Source: Sedimentisphaerales bacterium
GTDB lineage: Bacteria > Planctomycetota > Phycisphaerae > Sedimentisphaerales > Anaerohalosphaeraceae
Reading direction: 5' to 3'
DNA length: 57,336 nucleotides
Assembly (NCBI GenBank): GCA_016926155.1
Contig: JAFGPC010000017.1
Span: 1-57,336, forward strand
Part shown: positions 27,410-35,364 of the stretch, piece by piece
Layout: the number at the start of each line of letters is the position of its first letter
Numbering within the stretch: the first letter of the stretch is position 1
Notes under the pieces: model-generated
Seen by the model: the letters and a program-made list of their open reading frames with translations, nothing else
Told to the model about the DNA's origin: nothing
The model's database searches: none
Position numbers and translations under genes: made by a program

Positions 27410-28933
27410 ATGTCACAAGAAATGTTGGTCAATGTGTCCGAGGATCAGGAATGCCGCGTTGCTGTGGTCGAAAATGGTTCTCTGGAAGAATTGTATATTG
27501 AACGTGCCAGCTTGGTAAGCCATGTCGGCAATATTTATAAAGGGAAGGTTGTCAATATCGAGCCGGGAATACAAGCGGCATTCGTCGATTTCGGATTGAA
27601 TAAAAACGGCTTTTTACATATCAGCGACCTGCATCCGAGGTATTTTCGCGGAAAAAAGGAAACCGCCGAGAAAATTGGACGACGAAAAAGTGTCAACCAG
27701 CGTCCGCAAATCCAAAAGGTTTTATCCAAAGGCCAGGACATCATCGTTCAGGTAACAAAAGAGGGTATCAATACCAAGGGCCCGACCCTGACAACCTATA
27801 TTTCTCTCCCGGGCAAGTATCTGGTACTCATGCCCTGGATGGCCAAGATGGGCGTTTCTCAGAAAATTGAGGATGAGGAAGAACGAAAACGTCTGCGCGA
27901 GATGATGGATGATTTCGATGTACCGGAAAATTGCGGTCTGATTATTCGTACAGCGGCACAAGGCGCAACAAAACGAGAATTGCAAAACGATGCGGCATAT
28001 CTGAAACGGCTATGGAGCGCCATCCGTAAACGGCTGGACAAGACGGCCGCGCCGTGTGAAATCTACCAGGAGTCCGACCTGGTGATCCGTACCGTGCGGG
28101 ATGTGTTCAGCACAAAGATTCGTAAGATCGTTTGTGACAGCGAGCAGGTGACCAAACGTATTCGTGATTTTCTGGGTATTGTACAGCCAAGACTTAAACG
28201 TCGAGCGACTCACTATGACGGCAAAACGCCACTGTTTCATAAATACAAAATTGAAGAGGAAATCGAAAAAATCCAAGGCAGTCACGTCGCCCTGAAAAGC
28301 GGAGGTTCCCTGGTCATTGAGCCAACCGAAGCGCTGGTGGCGATCGATGTCAATAGTGGACGATATCGTAAGCAGGACAATGCCGAACAGACCGCCTTGA
28401 AAATTAACCTCGAAGCCGCCAAAGAGATCGTTCGGCAACTCAAGCTTCGCGATCTTGGGGGATTGATTATTTGCGATTTTATCGATATGCGTGAGGTAAA
28501 AAATCGACGCGAAGTGGAAAAAGTCTTTCGAGATGAACTACGCAAGGATCGGGCCCGATCGAGAGCTTTACGTATGAGCGCCTTTGGCCTGATCGAACTG
28601 ACTCGTCAGCGTGTCGGACCCAGTTTGCAATCCAGCACATATTTGGAATGTCCGCACTGCGGAGGCTCCGGTGTAATTAAGAGCATGGAAAGCCAATCTA
28701 TTGAGATCATACGCCTGCTCAATGTTGCAGCGGCTCGAAACGATGTGAAACAGGTGGAAATTACAGTGGCCCCCCCCGTGGCGGATTTTCTGCAGAATAA
28801 ACGACGTGCTTTATTAGCTTCCTTGGAAGTGCAATCGGACAAGAGCATTGAAATTCGGGCGGACCAGAATAAAATTGCCCATAACTGGGAGCTGGTTTGC
28901 TACAACAAGCGAGGCAGCCTGATCAAACTGTGA
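27410..28933 (+). CDS. rng: Ribonuclease E/G family endoribonuclease
   Basis: A 507-residue RNase G-length enzyme, without the long C-terminal scaffold of E. coli RNase E. The N-terminal S1 domain (about 35-130, GNIYKGKVVNIEPGIQAAFVDFG) is followed by the catalytic region with AIDVNSGRY and IICDFIDMR, which give the two magnesium-binding aspartates. The Zn-link CPHCGGSG lies near residue 415. It cleaves single-stranded RNA with a 5' monophosphate in rRNA processing and mRNA decay. Its place after a DUF2344 gene is a common arrangement, and a promoter for the next operon starts about 20 bp beyond its stop. Confidence 0.94.
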   Translation: MSQEMLVNVSEDQECRVAVVENGSLEELYIERASLVSHVGNIYKGKVVNIEPGIQAAFVDFGLNKNGFLHISDLHPRYFRGKKETAEKIGRRKSVNQRPQIQKVLSKGQDIIVQVTKEGINTKGPTLTTYISLPGKYLVLMPWMAKMGVSQKIEDEEERKRLREMMDDFDVPENCGLIIRTAAQGATKRELQNDAAYLKRLWSAIRKRLDKTAAPCEIYQESDLVIRTVRDVFSTKIRKIVCDSEQVTKRIRDFLGIVQPRLKRRATHYDGKTPLFHKYKIEEEIEKIQGSHVALKSGGSLVIEPTEALVAIDVNSGRYRKQDNAEQTALKINLEAAKEIVRQLKLRDLGGLIICDFIDMREVKNRREVEKVFRDELRKDRARSRALRMSAFGLIELTRQRVGPSLQSSTYLECPHCGGSGVIKSMESQSIEIIRLLNVAAARNDVKQVEITVAPPVADFLQNKRRALLASLEVQSDKSIEIRADQNKIAHNWELVCYNKRGSLIKL

Positions 28934-28953
28934 GGTTTCAAACCGTTTGCCGG

Positions 28954-28982
28954 TTGACGGAAGCCGGAGAATTCTGCATACT
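28954..28982 (+). promoter_or_regulatory. Sigma-70-like promoter for the kdsD-kdsC-lpt genes
   Basis: TTGACG (28954-28959), a 17-bp spacer and CATACT (28977-28982) match the consensus -35 and -10 at 5/6 and 4/6 positions. It lies between the rng stop and the kdsD start, about 80 bp before the ATG at 29062, a suitable place to start an independent kds transcript. Confidence 0.5.
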
Positions 28983-29061
28983 ACATCTGAATGTGCTCCT
29001 TAGAATAGGATGAGATAGTTTGCGCATTACAGCAAAATTCGAACGAAAGAAAGTTTTTAAC

Positions 29062-30057
29062 ATGAGTAATCAAACCAGACAGAACTTTGATCTGGATTTT
29101 GCAAGACAGGTGATTGTCAGTGAAGCTGAAGCAATTCATGCTTTGAGTGACCGCTTAGATGAGAATTTCTCTTCTGCGGTCGCAATGCTTTATGAAAATA
29201 CCGGCTCGACCATTGTGACCGGCATTGGCAAGGCGGGGATTATTGGGGCCAAGATCAGCGGAACGCTGGCTTCAACAGGAACACCAAGCCATTTTCTACA
29301 TCCTGCGGAAGCTGTTCACGGTGACTTGGGACGAATCCAGGAAAATGACATTCTATTGGCATTGAGCCATAGCGGTGAAAGCGATGAGATTATCCGCCTC
29401 ATCGGTCCCATAAAGCAGCGACAAATCAAGCTGATCGCCATGACCGGCAATCCCCAATCCCGCCTGGCCAGATACAGTGATGTGGTGTTGGACATCGGCA
29501 GGGTGGTGGAAGCCTGCCCTCTTGGGATTGCCCCGAGTGTATCTACAACCTGTATGCTGGCACTGGGTGACGCCCTGGCTTTGACAGTAATGAAAGCCCG
29601 GAAATTCGGACCTGAGGATTATGCCCGATTTCATCCGGGGGGGGCACTTGGAGCCAGCCTGATCACCGTGGGCCAATCGATGATGTTCCAGTCGGGGGAA
29701 CTGTTGCCATTAGCCACAACAAAGGATACGGTACAGCAAATGCTAGACAAGACCGAAAATCTTAAACGCCGCGGCGCCGTTATGATCGTGGATGAGCAGG
29801 GAAAACTGTCTGGAATTATTACCGATGCGGATCTGCGTCGGGCCCTCAATCGGTATGGACCGCAAGTCATGGAAGTGAAAACCGTTCAAATCATGACCGC
29901 CCAATGTAAACGCGTCACAGAAGAAACACTGGCGGCTGAAGCGATGGCAATTTTCCATAAATATCGAATCGACGAACTTCCTGTAGTAGACGGCAAGGAC
30001 CGACCGGTAGGCATGATTGACGTACAAGACATCGTGGCAATCAAAATTGTGGGATAA
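29062..30057 (+). CDS. kdsD: Arabinose-5-phosphate isomerase (KdsD/KpsF family)
   Basis: A 331-residue enzyme that converts ribulose-5-phosphate to arabinose-5-phosphate, the first step to Kdo. The SIS domain (about 35-180) has TIVTGIGKAGIIGAKISGTL, the FLHPAEAVHGDLG loop, and ALSHSGESDEI; two CBS domains follow (about 205-330). Length and order match the full-size family. The ATG at 29062 (MSNQT) is chosen; a TTG at 29020 in frame is less typical. It is followed by kdsC after 3 bp, so the two are surely co-transcribed. Sugar-phosphate specificity is inferred from family and neighbour. Confidence 0.93.
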   Translation: MSNQTRQNFDLDFARQVIVSEAEAIHALSDRLDENFSSAVAMLYENTGSTIVTGIGKAGIIGAKISGTLASTGTPSHFLHPAEAVHGDLGRIQENDILLALSHSGESDEIIRLIGPIKQRQIKLIAMTGNPQSRLARYSDVVLDIGRVVEACPLGIAPSVSTTCMLALGDALALTVMKARKFGPEDYARFHPGGALGASLITVGQSMMFQSGELLPLATTKDTVQQMLDKTENLKRRGAVMIVDEQGKLSGIITDADLRRALNRYGPQVMEVKTVQIMTAQCKRVTEETLAAEAMAIFHKYRIDELPVVDGKDRPVGMIDVQDIVAIKIVG

Positions 30058-30060
30058 GTC

Positions 30061-30591
30061 ATGCACAGAAACCTTGAATCCATAGATTTTTTTCAAATCA
30101 GGCTTTTAATTCTTGATTTGGATGGCGTTCTGACTGATGGGAGCATTTTTCTCCATGCCGATGGTTCCGAAAGCAAGCGGTTTCATGTACAGGATGGACA
30201 CGGGATCAAGATGTGGCAAAGAGCGGGTCTGGAAGTGGCTATTATCAGTGGTCGGGAGGCGAAAGTAACCGATCTTCGAGCGGAGCAATTGGGAATTCAA
30301 CATGTTTTGCAGGGACGCAAGAAGAAACTCCCGACCTTCGAGTCACTTTTGTCCGAGTTGTGCCTTCGCCAGGAGCAAGTGGCTTATATCGGTGACGATT
30401 TGCTGGATATTCCTCTGATACGGCGCGCTGGTTTCGGCGTAGCGGTAGCCAACGCCGTGAATGAAGTGAAAGATGCAGCTGACTATGTAACACAATTAAA
30501 TGGGGGCCGGGGGGCGGTCCGTGAAGTGATCGAATACATTCTAAAACGGAGCGATCGATGGCAGGAACTGATGGATCCATACCTTGTTTAA
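30061..30591 (+). CDS. kdsC: KdsC-type 3-deoxy-manno-octulosonate-8-phosphatase
   Basis: A 176-residue HAD phosphatase (subclass IIIA, no cap domain). The nucleophile motif is LDLDGVLTDG with Asp19 and Asp21; motif II is IISGRE, the lysine follows in QGRKKK, and motif III is YIGDDLLDIPLI. GVAVANA and the GGRGAVREVIEYIL tail are typical of KdsC, which removes phosphate from Kdo-8-phosphate. It lies between kdsD and the LptC/LptA-like gene, the same order as E. coli kdsD-kdsC-lptC. Confidence 0.93.
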   Translation: MHRNLESIDFFQIRLLILDLDGVLTDGSIFLHADGSESKRFHVQDGHGIKMWQRAGLEVAIISGREAKVTDLRAEQLGIQHVLQGRKKKLPTFESLLSELCLRQEQVAYIGDDLLDIPLIRRAGFGVAVANAVNEVKDAADYVTQLNGGRGAVREVIEYILKRSDRWQELMDPYLV

Positions 30592-30607
30592 CGGACGGGA
30601 TAAAACG

Positions 30608-33463
30608 ATGACAGCGTTACGAAGGATTGCAATTGGCGTGACGGCCCTGATCGCCGTCCTATTGTTGTTTGCTGCCTATAATTACTGGTCGCAGACTCCA
30701 TCCATTGAGCATCCGAAAACGGATTCAGGACAAACGATTGCCCCTCCGGAAATGGGCCGGACGCGACCGGAAATGGGGCAAGTTCGCCCCGGCCCGACGG
30801 AAATGGCCAAGTTTACAGTTCGAGATCCACTCACTAAGAAACTCAAACGGATGTTCGGATTTTATCGCCTGCTGAATCCGAATGAGGATACCATGCGCTG
30901 GCGTCTTTCCGAGCCGTACATGAATATTTATGAGGATAACTTCTTCTGTCGGATCACATCGGATAAAGGAACTGTGTTGGTGGAAAAGGTGGAGGGCAAC
31001 TATACGCCTCGAGATGCAGAGTTATCTGAAAACGTGCGGATTTATCTCAAATCGCTCAACCCTGAAGATCCGGTTGAATGTGTGATCTATATGGATGATT
31101 TGAGCTATAGCTCGGAACGCTCCCTGTTTTCAACGGCCGGTCCCGTTCGTTTGATCAGCAGCGAGGCGGAACTGGCCGGCACGGGAATGGAGCTGATTTA
31201 CAATGCAGGTAAAGCAAGAATTGAATTGTTACGAATAGCCGACTTGGATCATATGCGTGTACGAGATCTGGTGGAGCAACAACAGACAAAGCAGGCAAAA
31301 AGCCTGCCGGGAGAATACAAAACAGAACAACCTTCTATCGAGAAATCATCGCCAGAATCAAGTACTGTGGCGGATGTCGGAAAAACAACAACAGCTTCCG
31401 GCGATGTACAAGCCACTCAGGAAGAAACACCGGAATACTATTTCTGCAGGTTGAGGAAAAATGTGGTAATCTGGTATGGACGCAAGCTAAAACTGAGCGG
31501 AGGCGATCAGGTCAATGTAACCAATATTCTCTGGTCCAGTCGAGCGACAAAAACGACATCAGAACCTGCTGTTCAAAAAACGCCTTCCTCCAAAGAGGGG
31601 ACGGATATAAGTCAAATACAAGCCGACACAACGATTCCCGGTTCGACAGTGGCTTCCGCCATCCCGGAAGATGCCGGTGACACATTTACTCCACCGCAAG
31701 TGCAGGATAATGACGAAACCGATGTGGTAATTCAATGTGACGGCGAGGTGCTTATTCGCCCAATGGAATTTTTTAATGAAGTCATTACTTCGAAAAGCAA
31801 GCAGCTCATTCAAATGGCGGGTATGCCGCTTCATATCGAGCAAGCCAATCAAATCCATACGCAACAGATGAATACGCTGGCGCAATGTGGTCAACTGCAG
31901 TATGAGGTCGATACACAGAATTTAATGATTAGCCAAGGAGGCTGGCCGGAAGAAACTGTACTGAATTTCGGCCAGGACAAGGGACAATTGTTTACACCCG
32001 GGCTAATTCATTATGACCGTCTTGGCTGCCGGGCCAATATAACCGGGCCGGGCCGATTGGTTCTTCACAATACCGATGAGACAACGAATGAAACAAATCG
32101 CTCCACAGAACTTGTTTTTAATGGAATGATGCACTTGTTGTTTGCCGAGATAAATCCCAAAGAACCTACACAGGAACTGATTCTCAAGTCAGCTAATCTT
32201 ACGGGGGGTATCAAGGCCAAAATAGCCTCCGATAGTGAATCTACCCTTCGTGCAGACGCAGCCCGGTTTCATTTTGATCGGACCAATTCGCCTCTGGATG
32301 CCGATTTGCAGGGAACCGTGCAATTTGCCTCTTCACAAGGCATGTTGCTTTCCCAGAAGGCCCGGCTCTTTTTTGTGACGGATGAACAAGGACAATCCCG
32401 GATCAATAAAGTGCAGACTGAAGGCACTGCCACGCTCGTATCTTCTTCGAATGGCTCCGTGACTGCCGCCGATAAACCCGCCCGTTTTATCGGCAGAAAT
32501 ATGCTGTACGATGTATCCACCGGCAATGCCGTAGCACAGGGACCGATTGAATTTACCTTTTATGTGGATCCTCCCGACCCGAACCGCCCCGGTGCTGAGC
32601 CGATCCCTGCAGTGATTACTGCAACCCGGAAAACAGAATATATCGCTGCGACAAATCAGATTACATTCTTTGGAAATGTTGTGGGTGTGCATGAGATGAT
32701 TATACCACAATATACACAAAAAAGTGTTTTCGAGGGGGATCAACTTATCGTACAGTTATTTGAGAATGAGACGATCCAATCACAGATGCAGATCAAGCAG
32801 GTTACTTTACAGGGAGGCAATGTTAACATCGATTCCGTCCGAAGCGAGGAAGGCAAAACTATCAGCCATGTTCGGTTACTCTGTGAACACTTGAATTATT
32901 TTGCCGAAGGAGAAATCATTGAAGCAATCGGACCGGGTAAAATTGAGCTGGACAACGGCAACGTGCCTCCCCTGGCATCACAGGACCGCCGAAAAGGCGT
33001 TGATTTGCGTGGGCCGTGCTACGGCGTCATGCAGGGTTACCAATCTCTGCGATGGTATATGAGCGCCAATCGAATCGTCGCCGATGGTGGCGGCGATACA
33101 GTGCATGTGGCCTATCAACCTATTGAAAACGGACAATTCGGAAAACGGCTGTGGGCGGCAGCACCGTATATTGAAGCTGCCTATGCGGAAACTCCGGAAG
33201 GCCGTAATGAATTGAGCTTCCTTGATGCAAGAGGGGACGTATTTTATTATGAAGAAGACGGGAACATTTTTATGGGTACCGAATCGCTCCATTACGATAC
33301 CGTCACGTCTTTGATGACGGTCTCCTGTCGACCAGAAGATCCGTGCCTGGTAAATGGAGCCATGGTTTCGGGAATCGAATATGACCTGACAACCGGACGA
33401 ATTCAATCCGAAATGGAAGGCAGCATCGGGATTATCCCATTCGCTTCCGAACCCGACCAATAG
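30608..33463 (+). CDS. Giant LptC/LptA-like (OstA-fold) protein
   Basis: A 951-residue protein, about five times the usual length of LptC or LptA. One N-terminal membrane anchor (about residues 5-25) is followed by a Pro-rich linker and an LptC-like stretch (about 75-220: MRWRLSEPYMNIYEDN, then YTPRDAELSENVRIYLK, ISSEAELAGTGMELIYN). Two polar Thr/Ser/Gln/Glu linkers (about 230-275 and 310-370) separate it from several more beta-rich OstA-like segments, such as FCRLRKNVVIWYGRKLKLSG, ATNQITFFGNVVGV, LCEHLNYFAEGEIIEAIG and a C-terminal LDARGDVFYYEEDGNIFMG. I start at the ATG at 30608; a TTG at 30584 would overlap kdsC. It follows kdsC by 16 bp, where lptC lies in E. coli. It probably reaches into the periplasm and handles lipid. 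Confidence 0.72.
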   Translation: MTALRRIAIGVTALIAVLLLFAAYNYWSQTPSIEHPKTDSGQTIAPPEMGRTRPEMGQVRPGPTEMAKFTVRDPLTKKLKRMFGFYRLLNPNEDTMRWRLSEPYMNIYEDNFFCRITSDKGTVLVEKVEGNYTPRDAELSENVRIYLKSLNPEDPVECVIYMDDLSYSSERSLFSTAGPVRLISSEAELAGTGMELIYNAGKARIELLRIADLDHMRVRDLVEQQQTKQAKSLPGEYKTEQPSIEKSSPESSTVADVGKTTTASGDVQATQEETPEYYFCRLRKNVVIWYGRKLKLSGGDQVNVTNILWSSRATKTTSEPAVQKTPSSKEGTDISQIQADTTIPGSTVASAIPEDAGDTFTPPQVQDNDETDVVIQCDGEVLIRPMEFFNEVITSKSKQLIQMAGMPLHIEQANQIHTQQMNTLAQCGQLQYEVDTQNLMISQGGWPEETVLNFGQDKGQLFTPGLIHYDRLGCRANITGPGRLVLHNTDETTNETNRSTELVFNGMMHLLFAEINPKEPTQELILKSANLTGGIKAKIASDSESTLRADAARFHFDRTNSPLDADLQGTVQFASSQGMLLSQKARLFFVTDEQGQSRINKVQTEGTATLVSSSNGSVTAADKPARFIGRNMLYDVSTGNAVAQGPIEFTFYVDPPDPNRPGAEPIPAVITATRKTEYIAATNQITFFGNVVGVHEMIIPQYTQKSVFEGDQLIVQLFENETIQSQMQIKQVTLQGGNVNIDSVRSEEGKTISHVRLLCEHLNYFAEGEIIEAIGPGKIELDNGNVPPLASQDRRKGVDLRGPCYGVMQGYQSLRWYMSANRIVADGGGDTVHVAYQPIENGQFGKRLWAAAPYIEAAYAETPEGRNELSFLDARGDVFYYEEDGNIFMGTESLHYDTVTSLMTVSCRPEDPCLVNGAMVSGIEYDLTTGRIQSEMEGSIGIIPFASEPDQ

Positions 33464-33516
33464 AACGGCTGCAATCATAACGAACCACTGTCGATACAGG
33501 CTGGAAAGGAGAGGCC

Positions 33517-35331
33517 ATGAAACACGGAATGGGAAAGGCAAACTGGATCGGGAGTCTGGTTCTGTTGGGTGCAAGCCTGGCGGTTGCCAACGGTCCATAT
33601 GAGGCCAAATGGGAATCGCTGGATAAACGTCCTACCCCACCATGGTTTCAAGATGCAAAATTCGGCATCTTTATTCACTGGGGCGTCTATTCAGTGCCTG
33701 CCTGGGGAGAAAAGACCAAATATGCCGAATGGTATTGGAACAGCCTTAAGAAAGAAGACTCCCCCACCGAACAATTTCACAATCGTGTTTATGGGTCGGA
33801 TTTTCAGTACTCCCAGTTCGCCGACCTTTTTAAACCGCTCCTGTTCGATCCGGATCAGTGGGCCGACCTGTTTGTCCGTAGTGGGGCCCGATATATTGTA
33901 TTAACCAGTAAACACCATGATGGCTATTGTCTGTGGCCCAGCAAAGAAGCCAATAAGACCTGGGGCCGGCCCTGGAATGCCGTGGATACCGCACCTGGTC
34001 GGGATCTGCTGGGAGAACTGACCGCTGCAGTCAACAAACGACCGGAATTGAAGATGGGTTTCTACTATTCCCTCTACGAATGGTACAATCCTCTGTACAA
34101 TCAAGATGTAAACAAATATGTCGATCAGCATATGCTCCCACAAATGGTAGATTTAATTAACACATATAAACCCCATGTTTTATGGACAGATGGGGAATGG
34201 GACCATCCCAGCAGTACTTGGGAGAGCGAGCAATTCCTGGCTTGGCTTTACAACGAATCTCCCGTCAAAGAATTCGTGGCCGTCAACGACCGCTGGGGAA
34301 ACGAATGCCGTCATGTCCATGGTGGGTATTACACCACAGAATACGGTAGTGGTGTCGAAGGGGGACATCCGTGGGAAGAGTGTCGCGGAATGGGACATTC
34401 TTTCGGGTATAATCGAAACGAAACTACCGACGAGTATCGCTCTACAAAATCGATTATTCATACATTGGTTGAACTGGTCAGCAAGGGTGGATGTCTGCTT
34501 CTGGATATCGGCCCTACCGGTGACGGTCGTATTCCAGTGATTATGCAGCAGCGACTCATCGATATCGGCGACTGGCTCGCTGTCAACGGCCAGGCTATTT
34601 ATGGAACTCGACCATGGAAGATTAACGGCATCGAAAAAACGTTTGTCGTGGAACGTATCGATCCCAGGATTGATTTTGACTGGCATCGCGGTTCTCCGGA
34701 TGAAAAAATCTCCGGGGATTTTTTCACGACAGAATGGACAGGCTGGATACAGCCCGCTTATTCGGAAGAATATACCTTTGAACTGACTGCCGATACCCGG
34801 GGGGGACTCTGGATTGATAATAAACTTATCATCGATGATCTGCAGGAATATCGCAAATGGGGCGGCACAGGAACCGCCAAAGTCATACTGGAAGCCGGAA
34901 AGAAGATACCGATTCGGGTACGACTTGTGGAAGAGGACCGTAATGCTCACATTCAATTGTGTTGGTCAAGTCCCAGTCAAAGTAAGGAAATCGTGCCAAC
35001 CCGTTGCCTCTTTACAGATACTAATGTTACTGAAGGTATTGGCCTGAAAGCCGTCTATAGCAGCAAAGGAAATGTCGCCTGTTACACCTGTAAAGGGGAT
35101 ATCGTTTACGCCGTTAGTCTGGGCTGGCCGGAAAACGATTGCTTTGTCGTTGACGTCGTAGCGCCATCCGCTCCCACAGCGACAACCAAAGTGGAATTGC
35201 TCGGTACGGAAGGAACGTTGCCTTGGAGCTATCGAGACGGAAAAGTCTGTATCGATGTCTCGGATGTGGCTATTGATGATCTGGCCTGTGAGCATGCCTT
35301 CGTCTTCAAGTTCATCGGCTTTGAGCAATAA
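33517..35331 (+). CDS. GH29 alpha-L-fucosidase with inserted PA14 domain
   Basis: A 604-residue exported enzyme (signal peptide about 1-25). The GH29 barrel runs from about 30 to 365: PWFQDAKFGIFIHWGVYSVPAW, YIVLTSKHHDGYCLWPS, and VLWTDGEWD with Asp225 as the likely nucleophile. A conserved C-R-G-M-G-HSFGYNR segment follows. Between the barrel and the C-terminal beta-sandwich lies a PA14-like domain (about 385-505: GDFFTTEWTGWIQPAYSEEY, DTRGGLWIDNKLIID), a carbohydrate-binding fold not usual in simple fucosidases. AGGAGAGG precedes the ATG. It probably releases alpha-fucose outside the cytoplasm. A paralogue lies 33 bp downstream. Confidence 0.92.
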   Translation: MKHGMGKANWIGSLVLLGASLAVANGPYEAKWESLDKRPTPPWFQDAKFGIFIHWGVYSVPAWGEKTKYAEWYWNSLKKEDSPTEQFHNRVYGSDFQYSQFADLFKPLLFDPDQWADLFVRSGARYIVLTSKHHDGYCLWPSKEANKTWGRPWNAVDTAPGRDLLGELTAAVNKRPELKMGFYYSLYEWYNPLYNQDVNKYVDQHMLPQMVDLINTYKPHVLWTDGEWDHPSSTWESEQFLAWLYNESPVKEFVAVNDRWGNECRHVHGGYYTTEYGSGVEGGHPWEECRGMGHSFGYNRNETTDEYRSTKSIIHTLVELVSKGGCLLLDIGPTGDGRIPVIMQQRLIDIGDWLAVNGQAIYGTRPWKINGIEKTFVVERIDPRIDFDWHRGSPDEKISGDFFTTEWTGWIQPAYSEEYTFELTADTRGGLWIDNKLIIDDLQEYRKWGGTGTAKVILEAGKKIPIRVRLVEEDRNAHIQLCWSSPSQSKEIVPTRCLFTDTNVTEGIGLKAVYSSKGNVACYTCKGDIVYAVSLGWPENDCFVVDVVAPSAPTATTKVELLGTEGTLPWSYRDGKVCIDVSDVAIDDLACEHAFVFKFIGFEQ

Positions 35332-35364
35332 GCACTTCAGAGGAACGTTTGAGGAGAATAAACC

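Noticed and set aside
34180-34956. 258-codon minus-strand open frame
   Set aside because: Antisense to the first GH29 gene, with no recognisable motif.
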